A model generated the notes under the pieces. It saw only the letters and a list, made by a program, of their open reading frames with translations, ran no database searches and was not told the DNA's origin. Made by a program: the position numbers and the translations under genes. Of a DNA stretch of 64,000 nucleotides, positions 8,448 to 17,825 are shown one piece after another. The first letter of the stretch is position 1, and each line of letters starts with the position of its first letter. The DNA is from Acidimicrobiia bacterium (GTDB taxonomy: Bacteria > Actinomycetota > Acidimicrobiia > Acidimicrobiales > CATQHL01), in the NCBI GenBank assembly GCA_009835395.1, contig VXXM01000071.1, positions 93,396 through 157,395 of the forward strand. Reading direction: 5' to 3'.

Positions 8448-8459
8448 CACACCGGTCAC

Positions 8460-8465
8460 TAGCAT
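8460..8465 (+). promoter_or_regulatory. -10 box TAGCAT, leaderless promoter
   Basis: TAGCAT ends 8 bases before the GTG start at 8474. No ribosome site is present, consistent with a leaderless transcript. Confidence 0.45.
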
Positions 8466-8473
8466 CGCCGGCA

Positions 8474-9070
8474 GTGGAGGCGCAGTACACGCGGGTCATC
8501 GACGGTCGCGTCGTACCGGTCGCTGGGGAGTGGGCGATCGACGGGCTGCATTCCTCGGTGGCCTTTACCGCCCGGCACCTGCTGACCGCCATGCGCGGGC
8601 GCTTCCGGGAGGTCTGCGGGACGGTCACGATCACCGAGGATCCGAAGAACTCGCGGGTCGAGGTGCGGATCGCCGCGGCGAGCATCGACACCACGCATCC
8701 GAAGGCCGACGAGCATCTCCGCGGCCCGCTCTTCCTGGACGTCGAGCGCTATCCCGTGCTCACGTTCAGCGGCAGCGGGGCACACCCTGCCGGCGGCGAG
8801 CTCTGGGATGTGGCCGGCGAACTGACGGTGCGCGATGTGACCTTGCCCATGGTGCTGTCGACGCGGTTCCTCGGAGCGGTGCGCCACCCGCACCTGCCGA
8901 TGGCGAAGATGTCCTTCGAGGCCACGGCGAGCCTCCGGCGCGATGATTTCGGCGTGGCCGGCTACCTGGAGACCCACGCCCCGGGCCTGCCCGACGTCGT
9001 ACTGGTCGGCCGGGAGGTGGAGATCCGACTGGACGTGGAGGCGGATCTGCACCTCCCGGAGCGGGAGTGA
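8474..9070 (+). CDS. YceI family protein
   Basis: 198 aa protein with the YceI lipocalin-like layout: GEWAIDGLHSSVAFTARHL near the N-terminus, IDTTHPKADEHLRG, FLDVERYPVLTF, and VAGELTVRDVTLPM. The family binds polyisoprenoid-type lipids; most members are periplasmic, but no signal peptide is visible here, so this one is probably cytoplasmic as in many actinobacterial homologues. GTG start downstream of TAGCAT. Its stop overlaps a possible GTG (9067) of the following kinase-like gene. Confidence 0.9.
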   Translation: MEAQYTRVIDGRVVPVAGEWAIDGLHSSVAFTARHLLTAMRGRFREVCGTVTITEDPKNSRVEVRIAAASIDTTHPKADEHLRGPLFLDVERYPVLTFSGSGAHPAGGELWDVAGELTVRDVTLPMVLSTRFLGAVRHPHLPMAKMSFEATASLRRDDFGVAGYLETHAPGLPDVVLVGREVEIRLDVEADLHLPERE

Positions 9071-9090
9071 TCGGGAGAGGGGTCAGCGGC

Positions 9091-10275
9091 GTGGATCCCC
9101 GAATCCCCATTCCCGCCGGAGGCGACGAAATCTCGGCGGCCTGGTTGCAGCAGGCGCTTGCAGCCGGCGGGAAGGTGGATGCGCCGCCCATGCGGGACAT
9201 GCGCCAGGAGCAGGTGGGCGTCGGCATCGGTCATGTCGGGGAATCGGTGCGCTGCCACCTGAGTTATGCCGAGGAGAGCCCGGGAGCCCCCGAGACGGTG
9301 TTCGTGAAGCTGCACTCCCCGCACCGGGAGACCGACAAGCTCGCCCGGCGTGTGCAGCTCTACAGGCGGGAATGCGACTACTACCGGCTGCTGTCGCACC
9401 GGGCCCCGATCCGCTCGCCGATCCTCTACTACGGCGACTACGAGCGCCGCAGCAACCGGCTCGCTCTCGTGCTGGAGGACCTCGGCGGGATGGATCGGGT
9501 CGACGAGATCGATGGCGCCAGTGCCGAACAGGCCGGCCGGGCCGTCCGGGCGATCGCCCGGATGCACGCCTACTCGTGGAACAAGACCCACACCGCGCCG
9601 TACATCGACATCTTCAACTCGCTCGCTCCGAAGTGGCGGCCACCGGTGCAACTCATCTATCTGGCGTCGTTGCGGCGGACCTTCGAGGTGTTCGGCCACC
9701 ACTTCTCGGCCGACATGCGCCGCATGACCGAGACCCTCGGCTGGCGGGCGGCGGACTACATGAGCGACCTGGCGAGGGGTCCGCGGGCCTTCGGCCACGG
9801 CGACTACCGGCTGGACAACATGTTCTTCGGTCCGGGGCCCGAAGACCTGTCCGTTATCGACTGGCAGGTTTGCGGTGGCAACAGCCCCCTCGGCGACGTG
9901 GCCTACTTCCTCGGCGGCAGCCTGGCGGTCGAGTTGCGGCGGAGCATCGAGCAGGACGCCGTCGCCGAGTACCACGCGACGCTCCGTCAGGGGGGCGTCG
10001 AGGGGATCGAACCAGAGGACTGCTGGCGGCTCTACCGCCAGAACATGTTCGTCCGGATGCTGGTTCTCGTCATCAGCGCCGGGGGTCTCGACATCTCGAA
10101 CGAGCGCAGCGTCCGCCTCCTGGGGCTCGGCATCGACCGCACGCTGGCGGCCCTGGAGGACCTGGAGGCAGAGCAGTTCCTCCCCGCCCGCCGCCGGCTC
10201 TTCGGCCCGTCGTGGGTGTTCTCGACGACCTCCCGCGGCGCGTACCGGGCCACCAAGGCGCTGCGCGGGAACTGA
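9091..10275 (+). CDS. aminoglycoside-phosphotransferase/ecdysteroid-kinase-like protein
   Basis: 394 aa protein-kinase-like fold enzyme. Seen: FVKLHSPH (probable ATP-binding Lys of the N-lobe), LVLEDLGG hinge, the Brenner motif HGDYRLDN (His about residue 236) with catalytic Asp, and the metal-binding Asp in VIDWQ. Family members phosphorylate small molecules; many actinobacterial paralogues lie near acyl-CoA genes and are not resistance genes. GTG 9091 is preferred because GGGAGAGGGG lies 8 bases upstream; GTG 9067, overlapping the YceI stop, would add 8 residues. Probably co-transcribed with the YceI gene. Confidence 0.85.
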   Translation: MDPRIPIPAGGDEISAAWLQQALAAGGKVDAPPMRDMRQEQVGVGIGHVGESVRCHLSYAEESPGAPETVFVKLHSPHRETDKLARRVQLYRRECDYYRLLSHRAPIRSPILYYGDYERRSNRLALVLEDLGGMDRVDEIDGASAEQAGRAVRAIARMHAYSWNKTHTAPYIDIFNSLAPKWRPPVQLIYLASLRRTFEVFGHHFSADMRRMTETLGWRAADYMSDLARGPRAFGHGDYRLDNMFFGPGPEDLSVIDWQVCGGNSPLGDVAYFLGGSLAVELRRSIEQDAVAEYHATLRQGGVEGIEPEDCWRLYRQNMFVRMLVLVISAGGLDISNERSVRLLGLGIDRTLAALEDLEAEQFLPARRRLFGPSWVFSTTSRGAYRATKALRGN

Positions 10276-10321
10276 GGGCCGCCGGGGCCCGTGTGAAGTC
10301 CGCCGCCCGAGAGTGGTGCGG

Positions 10322-10327
10322 TAGCGT
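10322..10327 (+). promoter_or_regulatory. -10 box TAGCGT before the SLH gene
   Basis: TAGCGT about 30 bases before the start at 10357, leaving a short leader that contains the ribosome site AGGAGGG (10344-10350). Confidence 0.4.
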
Positions 10328-10356
10328 TCGCGTCGCGGTCGGCAGGAGGGGTGCGC

Positions 10357-12426
10357 GTGGTCCGTCGCTTGGGTGGTCTGGTGGTCGTGGTGATCGCCGC
10401 GAGCGTGCTGGTGGCTGTGCCGGCGGCGGGTCAGGAATCGGACGCGTCGGCGACCGAGGCGCTCCCCTTGGACGCCACCCCGGATGACGATGCCCCCGCG
10501 GGTGACACGGACGGGACCCACAAGCCGGCGATCGACGCGCTCGCCGGCCAGGGCCTCTTCGAGGGCACGCTGTGCGGTGTCGGCGAGTTCTGCCCGGATG
10601 AGCCGGTCGCGCGCTCGACGGCGGCGGTGTGGCTCGTTCGCGCCCTCGGCGAGGACCCACCCGCCGTGAGCACCTCGCGCTTCGCCGACGTGGACGCCGA
10701 GCAGTGGTGGGCGCGATTCGTCGAACGCCTCGCAGCGTTGGACGTGGCCACCGGCTGCGAGAGGGATCCGCTGCGCTACTGCCCCGACGCTGCGGTGACC
10801 CGCGGCCGGCTGGCGACAATGCTGGTCCGCGCCTTCGACCTCGAGCCGGCCTCCTCGGCCGCGTATTCCGATACTGCGGGCAACCCCCACGAGGCCGACA
10901 TCGACGCGTTGGCGGCCGCCCGGATCACCACCGGCTGCGGGACGGCCCCGTTGCGCTTCTGCCCTGACGATGTGGTGACGCGAGGCGAGCTGGCGACGCT
11001 CCTGGCGCGCGCCCTCGGGCTTGTGCCGTTGGCAGTGGAGTTCGGTTGGACGCTGCCGTCGCACTGTTACCGAAGTCCACCGGACGACCCGCATGCACCT
11101 CCCGAGGAGGGCTGCCCGGTGTGGTGGAGCCATCTCCTCGACCTGGAGCCCTCGGAGGAGGGGATCACCGTCGCCGAGATGCAGGCACGCCTGGCGGCGG
11201 CACTGCCCAACTACGTGCCGAAGCACAGCCACAGGCTGGACCGGCTCTCCGGCTCTGCACGCGAGGTCATCACGGCCACATTGACGAGGCTGGCGGCGGA
11301 GGACCCCCCGACGTTGGCCAGGGTGCGCACCGTCTCCGCCAAGCCCGACGTCTGTCGCGGCTACGGCGCGTGCGCTCTGCGCTACGGGATCAACTTCGAG
11401 CGGGCGTACGGCGCCGAGCGATGGATGTGGACCGTCCAGACGGTCGTCCATGAGTGGACGCACCTTCGCGACTTCAGCACCGCCCCGGGCACCGGCTATT
11501 CCCTGCTGTGGTGCGACCGGATCGCCGAGCGCCTCAGCGCGGCCGAGTCCACCGGCCGGCTCGTGACGCACATGGCGCTGCTCGAGGCCGCCAGCCCGGC
11601 GCACAGCGCTCCCCTCGCGTCCGGGCCGGGATGCGCCGACGCGCTGATCGCCCGCATCGCCCCCGAGGTTCGCAGCCACGACCGACTCGGCAAGATCCTG
11701 GAGTTGTCGGCGAACGCCCAGACCCAGGCCTGGATGCGCCGCGGCTTCGCCTCGGCCGAAGCTCGCTGGTGGGCGGCGGAAGCCGCCGCCGGATTCCCCG
11801 AAGAGACCCAGCCGCTCGAAAACCCTCTGCCGTGGAGGCCGCTGCCCGAGCCGCCGGCAGAGCCGGACGAGCCGGGCGACTGCAACGACGCGATGCACGA
11901 CCATCCCTACCGCGAGGGGGTCAGGCACTATCACGGCGGCGGACTCGACCCTCACACCCATCACCGCTGGCATGTACTCGTCGACGGCGTGGCCGTCCCC
12001 GCCGGCCTCGCCTCATCCGAGGCCGACTACTGCGAATACCCCGACGGGAGGCGCGCCATCGGGGGCTACACCCCCGGCACCAGTGCCGGCGAAATCATCT
12101 CGTTCGTGAGCTACCGGATGTATGCACCCGACGGGAAGTGGTACTACGCGAGGAGCTTCAACTGCGTCAGCATCGCCACCCCCGGGCATCCCAGACACGA
12201 TCCCTCCGTCCAAGGCGGCTACGCGGTCCGCCAACCGGTGTGCGACGACGAGACCGAGCACATCTGGATCAACTGCGAGTCGCGCACCTCGCCGACCCGT
12301 TGCCCCGACGAGGACGGGTTCGCCGACGGCGAATACGACGGCGACTGGGTGGCGTGCGGCGAACGCCACTCCCACGGCCACTACCACGAGATCTGCAGGG
12401 CGACCACCGGCCAGCCGAGGGCCTGA
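10357..12426 (+). CDS. secreted SLH-domain protein with an HEWTH metalloprotease motif
   Basis: 689 aa. Signal peptide at the N-terminus (VVRRL, then a Val/Ala-rich core ending VPAAGQ), so exported. Three consecutive S-layer-homology repeats follow (about residues 50-225), each with the C-x(6-7)-CPD...TRG/RST...RAL pattern common in Acidimicrobiia, which would anchor it to the cell wall. The middle holds HEWTH (codons 11449-11463) in VQTVVHEWTHLRDF, matching the HExxH zinc motif; a glutamate about 20 residues on (DRIAERL) could be the third ligand. The C-terminal 180 residues are His-rich (HDHPY, HYHGGG, HTHHRWH, HSHGHYHE) and Cys-containing with no family I recognise. GTG 10357 is preferred over 10351 by ribosome-site spacing. 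Role: probably a wall-anchored metallopeptidase or metal-binding protein (inference). Confidence 0.8.
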   Translation: MVRRLGGLVVVVIAASVLVAVPAAGQESDASATEALPLDATPDDDAPAGDTDGTHKPAIDALAGQGLFEGTLCGVGEFCPDEPVARSTAAVWLVRALGEDPPAVSTSRFADVDAEQWWARFVERLAALDVATGCERDPLRYCPDAAVTRGRLATMLVRAFDLEPASSAAYSDTAGNPHEADIDALAAARITTGCGTAPLRFCPDDVVTRGELATLLARALGLVPLAVEFGWTLPSHCYRSPPDDPHAPPEEGCPVWWSHLLDLEPSEEGITVAEMQARLAAALPNYVPKHSHRLDRLSGSAREVITATLTRLAAEDPPTLARVRTVSAKPDVCRGYGACALRYGINFERAYGAERWMWTVQTVVHEWTHLRDFSTAPGTGYSLLWCDRIAERLSAAESTGRLVTHMALLEAASPAHSAPLASGPGCADALIARIAPEVRSHDRLGKILELSANAQTQAWMRRGFASAEARWWAAEAAAGFPEETQPLENPLPWRPLPEPPAEPDEPGDCNDAMHDHPYREGVRHYHGGGLDPHTHHRWHVLVDGVAVPAGLASSEADYCEYPDGRRAIGGYTPGTSAGEIISFVSYRMYAPDGKWYYARSFNCVSIATPGHPRHDPSVQGGYAVRQPVCDDETEHIWINCESRTSPTRCPDEDGFADGEYDGDWVACGERHSHGHYHEICRATTGQPRA

Positions 12427-12515
12427 ATCGGTACGGTCAGCCCGCTCTCAACAGTCCGCAGGTCGGCAGGCGAGAGCACCGGAGGCTCGCCGGGGGCACC
12501 GAGCGGAGACGTCTC

Positions 12516-13079
12516 CTAGTAGTACTTGTCGATGCCGCCGTAGCCGATCTGTCTGCCATTCTCGGTGGCCGCCACGAAGCTCTTGAGCCGGCTCTCGTAC
12601 ACCTCCGGGCGCCTTCTGGCGATGTCGATGTATGCCACTCGGATCCGCTGGTAGGCAGGAGAGAAGCCTTGGAAGTTCCTCCACGCCCGTTCGTTCGCCC
12701 GGATGGCCTGCAAGATGTCTAAGGGAAACACGAACTCCTCGTCGAGGATGTCGCTCACAGCCGCCCTTACCGACGGGTGGAGCAGACCCTCGCCGGCCAG
12801 CCAACGAAGCCGCTCCTTGTTCAACTGGGAGTAGCTGCTCCTCGGTCTCCTCGGAGTGAAACGCTGGACGGCGTGCAGGTCATCGAGCTTCTTGATGATG
12901 CTGTCTATCCAGCCGAAGCACAGAGCCTCCTCCACGGCGTCGTTGTACAGGATGCGAGGTTCGCCGGACGCCTTGTTGGGATAGATCAGCCATATCTCCT
13001 TGGCGGTCTCGAAGTTGGCCTGCAGCCACTCACGCCATGGCTTCCTGTGGTGAACGTAGAGAGTCTCTCCGATGTCCAT
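12516..13079 (-). CDS. YdeI/OmpD-associated family protein
   Basis: 187 aa. Features of the YdeI family: an N-terminal WREWLQANF segment, then EIWLIYPNKASGEP, YNDAVEEALCFGWIDS with the typical CFGWIDS signature, RFTPRRPRSSYSQLN, and a C-terminal YdeI domain (FQGFSPAYQRIRVAYI) ending near the stop. Function is poorly known; homologues are linked to peptide or bacteriocin tolerance. The ATG at 13079 gives the family N-terminus; longer frames run into the ABC gene. It lies 50 bases after the stop of the ABC ATPase on the same strand. Confidence 0.85.
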   Translation of the reverse strand: MDIGETLYVHHRKPWREWLQANFETAKEIWLIYPNKASGEPRILYNDAVEEALCFGWIDSIIKKLDDLHAVQRFTPRRPRSSYSQLNKERLRWLAGEGLLHPSVRAAVSDILDEEFVFPLDILQAIRANERAWRNFQGFSPAYQRIRVAYIDIARRRPEVYESRLKSFVAATENGRQIGYGGIDKYY

Positions 13080-13129
13080 AGTGTCACCGACGGCCGAACA
13101 GCGAATGAACGGGTCGAGATCGTCCGGGA

Positions 13130-13927
13130 CTAGCGGGCGGCGTGGGCCCACCAGCGGCCGCGGTTGTGCTCTAGTTCCAACTCCATCGAGAAGCAGGCGC
13201 TGAGACGCGCCGCGGTGAGGACCTGCTCGATGGGGCCGGCGGCGACGACCCGGCCCTCGCGCAGTAGCAGCACATGGTCGAAGCCCGCGGGGATCTCCTC
13301 GACGTGGTGGGTCACCAGCACCGTGGGTGGCGTGCTCGGGTCGGCGCTGAGGGCGTCCAGTGAGCGCACCAACTCCTCCCGCCCGGCGAGGTCCAGGGCG
13401 GCTGTGGGCTCGTCCAGCAGCACGAGACCGGGCTCGGTCATGAGCGTCCGGGCGATCTGCACCCGTTGGCGCTCGCCGGAGGACAGCAGGCCGAACTGCT
13501 GGCCGCCGAGGTGGCCGCACCCCAGCCGCTTGAGCAAGTCGGTGGCCCGCTGCCGGTCGGCGTCGCTGTAGCTGTGCCACCACGGCTCCAGGGCCCCGTG
13601 ACGGGCGGTCATCACGGCGTCCAGCGCGCTGATCGTGGGCCGGATCCGATCGGAGAGCATTGCGGACGCATAGCCCACCCGGTGGCGCATGCGGCGTACG
13701 TCGACGCGGCCGAGGCGCCGGCCCAGAACCTCCACCGTGCCCTCGGTCGGGTGCAGGTAGAGGGCCGCCACCCGCAGCAGCGTGGACTTGCCCGCCCCGT
13801 TGGGGCCCAGTACCACCCAGCGCTCGCCGGGCTGCACCGTCCAGTTCACGCCGGCGAGCAACGGCCGCCGGTCCCGGACCACGCCGACATCACTGAGCCG
13901 CAGGGCCGGGGGCGCAGCCGAACTCAC
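13130..13927 (-). CDS. ABC transporter ATP-binding protein
   Basis: 265 aa stand-alone nucleotide-binding domain: Walker A GPNGAGKST, Q-loop region RVGYASAMLSD, signature LSSGERQRVQIAR, Walker B LVLLDEPT, D-loop ALDLAG, and switch His in LVTHHVEEIP. Its pattern is closest to the ModF/YheS-like single-domain ATPases. No membrane partner or binding protein is adjacent. Start GTG 13927 overlaps the TGA of the upstream exporter gene by four bases (GTGA), so it is the third gene of the operon that begins near 17825. Confidence 0.9.
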   Translation of the reverse strand: MSSAAPPALRLSDVGVVRDRRPLLAGVNWTVQPGERWVVLGPNGAGKSTLLRVAALYLHPTEGTVEVLGRRLGRVDVRRMRHRVGYASAMLSDRIRPTISALDAVMTARHGALEPWWHSYSDADRQRATDLLKRLGCGHLGGQQFGLLSSGERQRVQIARTLMTEPGLVLLDEPTAALDLAGREELVRSLDALSADPSTPPTVLVTHHVEEIPAGFDHVLLLREGRVVAAGPIEQVLTAARLSACFSMELELEHNRGRWWAHAAR

Positions 13928-15897
13928 AGTGTCGCTCCCTGAGGATCGGGGTCGCCGGAAGCTGTCGCCGAGCCGGCGCCGTTGCCGGCGGCGTGGGCCT
14001 CCCAAGCGGCGTACATGGCGGCGTACAGCCCGCCGGCCGCCACGAGCTCTTCATGGCTTCCGATCTCGGCGATCCGCCCATTGTCCACCACGGCGATCCG
14101 GTCGGCGCGCATGGCCGTGGCGAGGCGGTGCGCCACGATCACGGCGGTCCGCCCCTCCAGGAGGACGTCCAGCGCCCGCTCCACCTGGGCCTCCGAGCGC
14201 AGGTCCAGGTTGGAGGTGGCCTCGTCGAGGATGAGCACGCGCGGTCGCGCCAGGAAGGCGCGGGCCAGGGCCAGCAGTTGGCGCTCGCCCGCCGACAGCG
14301 AGGCGCCGCGCTCGTGGCAGGGCGTGTCCAAGCCGTCGGGGAGCGACGCCACGAAGGCCTCCAGGCCCACCACCCGGCAGGCCTCGGCCACCTCGTCGTC
14401 GCCGGCGTCGGGGCGGGCGAAGCGGATGTTGTCGCCGATGGTCCCGTTGAACAGGAACGGCTCCTGGGGCACCACGCCGAACTGCCGGCGCAGCGACTCC
14501 AACTGCACGGTGCGCAGGTCGACGCCGTCGATCCGCACCGTGCCCTTGTCGGGGTCGTAGAACCGCACCGCCAGCTTGGCGATCGTGGACTTGCCGGCCC
14601 CGGTGGCGCCGACGATGGAGAGGCTCCCGCCCGCGGGGATGTCCAAGTCGACGTCCCGCAGCACCAACTCGCCGCCGTCGTAGGAGAACGACACCCCCTC
14701 GAAGGTGATCCGGCCCTCGATGGGGCCGAGCGGTACGGCGTCGGGCGCCTCGGACACGTCGGGCTCCCGGGCGAGCAGTTCCCGCAGCTTGGCGGTGGCG
14801 GACTGGCCTTGCTGGTAGGCGTTGTAGAGCACCACGAGCTGGCCGATGGGGGCGAAGAACGCCGTCAGGTAGAGGGCGAAGGCGGTGAGGGCGCCCAGCG
14901 TGAGGCGGCCGTCGATCACCAGCCAGCCGCCCACGCCCAGCACGACCGCCTGGCCGATGATGCCGACGCCCTCGGCGGCGGAGCCGTACAGCGACGACAC
15001 CTTGGCCGTGTAGACGTTGGCGTCCTCGTGGTCGGTCACCACGACCTGGTGCTGGGCGATGTTGCGGCGCCTGCGGTTGTAGGCGGTGATGGTGCGGATG
15101 CCGGCCAGATTCTCCGACAGGTCGGCCAGTACGATGGCGATCCGGTCGCGCACCCGGTTGTAGCCCGACTCCGAGGCGCGCCGGAACCACAGCGACATCA
15201 GCAGCGTGACCGGCACCACGACGCCCACCGTCAGCGCCGCCAGGGGGACGTGCAGGTAGAACAGGACGCCCGTGATGACCGCCAGGGTCAGCCCCTGGAC
15301 GACCATCATCACGAGCCCTTCCTGCAGCAGCATCGTGAGCATCTCGACGTCGCTGGTCATGCGGGACATCAGCACGCCCGCCTTCTCGGAGGTGTAGAAG
15401 CTCAGCGACATCCGCTGGAAGTGGCTGAACACGCGCACCCGCAGGCCGTACATGAGGCGCTCGCCGAGGCGCCCCCCGAGGGCGGTACGGAAGCGGCCCG
15501 CCACCACGTGGACCGCCACGGTGGCGAAGTAGACGCCCACCACGATGCCCAGGACGCCGAAGCGGCGCGGCACCACGCCGTCGTCGATGCCGATCTGGGT
15601 CAGCAGCGGTCCCGCCTGGGTGGCGGCGGCCTCGACGATCACGAGTGCCACCACCAGCAGCACGCGCCGCCAGTGGGGGCGCAGCAGCGTCCGCAGCGAC
15701 AGCGGCGCGGCTGCAGGCGGGCGGTGCGCGAAGTCCACGTCCGGCTCGGGATGGTCGGGTTCGGCGTCGAGGATGTCCGCCGCCCGGTCGATCATCTCGT
15801 CGGGGATGCCCGCGAACGGCAGGCCGGCCGCGGCGTTGGCCTGCGACGACGACGGGCCCTGCGGCCCGGCCACGTAGGAGCCTCCCATGAAGCTCAT
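13924..15897 (-). CDS. ABC exporter half-transporter, subunit with canonical Walker B
   Basis: 657 aa fused membrane/ATPase half. A 60-residue soluble N-terminus leads into six predicted membrane helices (about residues 75-370), then the NBD: Walker A GATGAGKS, signature LSAGERQ, Walker B VLILDEATSNLD with the catalytic Glu, and the switch His in IVAHRLAT. Resembles the MdlB/TM288-type partner of heterodimeric multidrug or lipid exporters. Start ATG 15897 overlaps the end of the partner gene by 4 bases. Substrate unknown. Confidence 0.92.
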   Translation of the reverse strand: MSFMGGSYVAGPQGPSSSQANAAAGLPFAGIPDEMIDRAADILDAEPDHPEPDVDFAHRPPAAAPLSLRTLLRPHWRRVLLVVALVIVEAAATQAGPLLTQIGIDDGVVPRRFGVLGIVVGVYFATVAVHVVAGRFRTALGGRLGERLMYGLRVRVFSHFQRMSLSFYTSEKAGVLMSRMTSDVEMLTMLLQEGLVMMVVQGLTLAVITGVLFYLHVPLAALTVGVVVPVTLLMSLWFRRASESGYNRVRDRIAIVLADLSENLAGIRTITAYNRRRRNIAQHQVVVTDHEDANVYTAKVSSLYGSAAEGVGIIGQAVVLGVGGWLVIDGRLTLGALTAFALYLTAFFAPIGQLVVLYNAYQQGQSATAKLRELLAREPDVSEAPDAVPLGPIEGRITFEGVSFSYDGGELVLRDVDLDIPAGGSLSIVGATGAGKSTIAKLAVRFYDPDKGTVRIDGVDLRTVQLESLRRQFGVVPQEPFLFNGTIGDNIRFARPDAGDDEVAEACRVVGLEAFVASLPDGLDTPCHERGASLSAGERQLLALARAFLARPRVLILDEATSNLDLRSEAQVERALDVLLEGRTAVIVAHRLATAMRADRIAVVDNGRIAEIGSHEELVAAGGLYAAMYAAWEAHAAGNGAGSATASGDPDPQGATL

Positions 15898-17825
15898 GGC
15901 ACCGGCCCCTCGACGATGGTCAGGCCGCCGGTGGCCAAGTCCATCTCCCCGCGGCGTCGGCCCTCGGCTACCTGGGTCTCAGCCGTTTGGGTCTGAGCCT
16001 CACGGGTCTCGGCCTCGCGGGCCTCGGCGTCCGCCAGGACCTGCACGTAGCTCGTGTGGGTGGCCATCAATTCGGCGTGCGTGCCGGTGGCGACGACCCG
16101 GCCGCCCTCGGTGAAGACCACCCGGTCGGCCAGGCTGATCGTCGATAGCCGGTGGGCGATCAGCAGCGTGGTGGCCCCGGCGCGCCGGCGCGCCAGCGCG
16201 GCCCCGATGGCCGCCTCCACTCCCATGTCCACGGCGCTCAGAGCGTCGTCGAGGATCAGCACGCCGGGGTCCAGCAGCAGCGCCCGGGCCAGGGCGATCC
16301 GCTGGCGCTGGCCCCCCGAGAGGGTGTAGCCGCGCTCGCCGACGATCGTGTCGTATCCCTCCGCCAGGCTCGCCACGGTGTCGTGGATCTGCGCGACCTG
16401 TGCCGCGCCGATCACGTCGTCGAGCGGGGCGTCGGGCCGGCCGAAGGCGATGTTGTCCCGCAGGCTGACCGAGAACAGGAACGGCTCGTCGAAGGCCACC
16501 ACCACGTTGCGGCGCAGCGAGTCCAAGTCCAGGTCGCGCACGTCGTGGCCGTCGAGGCGCACCGCCCCGCCGCCGGCGTCGTAGAAGCGGGCGGCGAGGC
16601 GCGCCACCGTCGATTTGCCGCAGCCGGTGGGCCCGACCAGCGCCACCGTCTCGCCCGGGCTGATCCGCATGCTGAAGCCGTCGAGCACCGGCACGGCCGA
16701 GCGGCCCTCCCCACGCCCGTAGGCGAAGGTCACGTCGTCGAAATCCAGGCGGCCCTCGGCGCGCTCGAGGATCCGCGCCCCGGGCGCCGAGGTGATCTCC
16801 GGCGGGGCGTCCAGCACCTGGAAGATCCGCTCCGCCGAGGCCGCCGCCCGCTGGCTCTGCATGACGATGAAGCCGAACATCCGGAACGGCAGCTGCAGCA
16901 TGATGATGTAGGCGCCGAAGGCGAACAGCGTGCCGATCGAGACCTGGCCGTCGATCGCCAGCCAGCCGCCGTACAGCAGCACCAGCCCCATTGCGATGCG
17001 CGGCAGCGCCTCGAGCACGGGGTTGTAGCGGGCCCGCACGTCCACGCTCGTGGCCGAGGCCCATTGCAGCCGCCGGGCGGCCCGGGCCAGTTTGGCGATC
17101 TCGGCCCGCTCGGCGGCGAAGGACTTCACGACCCGGGTGCCGTTGACGTTCTCGTCCACCACCGCCGCAACCTCGGCGCTGCGTCCCTGGATGATCCACG
17201 ACAGCGGCAGGAACCTGTTCCGGAACCGGTTCCCCACCAGCGTGGCGACCGGCAGCGTGGCCAGCGCAACGAACGTGAGCGGCACGTGGATCCAGAGCAT
17301 GAGGCCGAAGGCCAGGAAGAACGTCAGCACCGCCATGCCCAGCATCGGAGCGAAGGCGAACAGGATCTGTATGGAGCGGATGTCGGTGTTGGCGCGGGAG
17401 ATGATGTCGCCGGAGCTGCTGCGGTCGTAGAACGAGAAGGACAGCCGGCCGAGGTGGCGCTGGATGATCATCCGCAGTTCGCTGTCGATCCGCAGCGACA
17501 GCTTGAAGAGCAGGTAGCGGTAGGCGCCCCCGGTGATCCCGCGGGCGACCGCCAGGATGCCCAGCAGGATGCAGAGGGCTCGCAGCCGGTCGTCGAAGCC
17601 GTCGCCGGCGGAGTCGATGGCCTCGCGGGCCACGGCGGGGACGGCGACCTGCGTGGCGAGGGCGACGACGCCGCAGGCGGCACCGAACGCCAGGAGCGAG
17701 CGGTGTGCGGAGACGATCGGCCACAGGCGCCGCAGCCAACCCTTCGTGGTGTCCGGGTCGATGTCGACGGCAGCGATGGCACCGGATGCTACCGCCGGCC
17801 CTCCTGCTCCCCGGACCGATCGCAC
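15894..17825 (-). CDS. ABC exporter half-transporter, subunit with degenerate Walker B (LDD)
   Basis: 643 aa half-transporter with six membrane helices (about residues 40-320) and an NBD: Walker A GPTGCGKS, signature LSGGQRQR, but Walker B reads VLILDDALSAVD, with Asp where the catalytic Glu should be. This is the known asymmetry of heterodimeric exporters such as TM287/288 and BmrCD, which have one degenerate ATP site, so this gene and the next form one transporter. The C-terminus carries an unusual Glu/Thr-rich tail (AEAREAETREAQ region). The start is uncertain: GTG 17825 is the nearest canonical codon that clears the first helix and overlaps the 5' end of the divergent CBS gene. Confidence 0.9.
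   Translation of the reverse strand: MRSVRGAGGPAVASGAIAAVDIDPDTTKGWLRRLWPIVSAHRSLLAFGAACGVVALATQVAVPAVAREAIDSAGDGFDDRLRALCILLGILAVARGITGGAYRYLLFKLSLRIDSELRMIIQRHLGRLSFSFYDRSSSGDIISRANTDIRSIQILFAFAPMLGMAVLTFFLAFGLMLWIHVPLTFVALATLPVATLVGNRFRNRFLPLSWIIQGRSAEVAAVVDENVNGTRVVKSFAAERAEIAKLARAARRLQWASATSVDVRARYNPVLEALPRIAMGLVLLYGGWLAIDGQVSIGTLFAFGAYIIMLQLPFRMFGFIVMQSQRAAASAERIFQVLDAPPEITSAPGARILERAEGRLDFDDVTFAYGRGEGRSAVPVLDGFSMRISPGETVALVGPTGCGKSTVARLAARFYDAGGGAVRLDGHDVRDLDLDSLRRNVVVAFDEPFLFSVSLRDNIAFGRPDAPLDDVIGAAQVAQIHDTVASLAEGYDTIVGERGYTLSGGQRQRIALARALLLDPGVLILDDALSAVDMGVEAAIGAALARRRAGATTLLIAHRLSTISLADRVVFTEGGRVVATGTHAELMATHTSYVQVLADAEAREAETREAQTQTAETQVAEGRRRGEMDLATGGLTIVEGPVP

Noticed and set aside
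9091-10275. Aminoglycoside resistance kinase
   Set aside because: Only the general APH fold is seen; large paralogous groups of this kind in actinobacteria act on other molecules and no resistance context exists.
8962-11973. Long minus-strand open frame of about 1000 codons opposite the YceI, kinase and SLH genes
   Set aside because: Composition is the antisense shadow of high-GC codon usage; the plus-strand genes have clear family motifs. The same holds for the minus-strand frames at 35699-38722 and 57440-60460.
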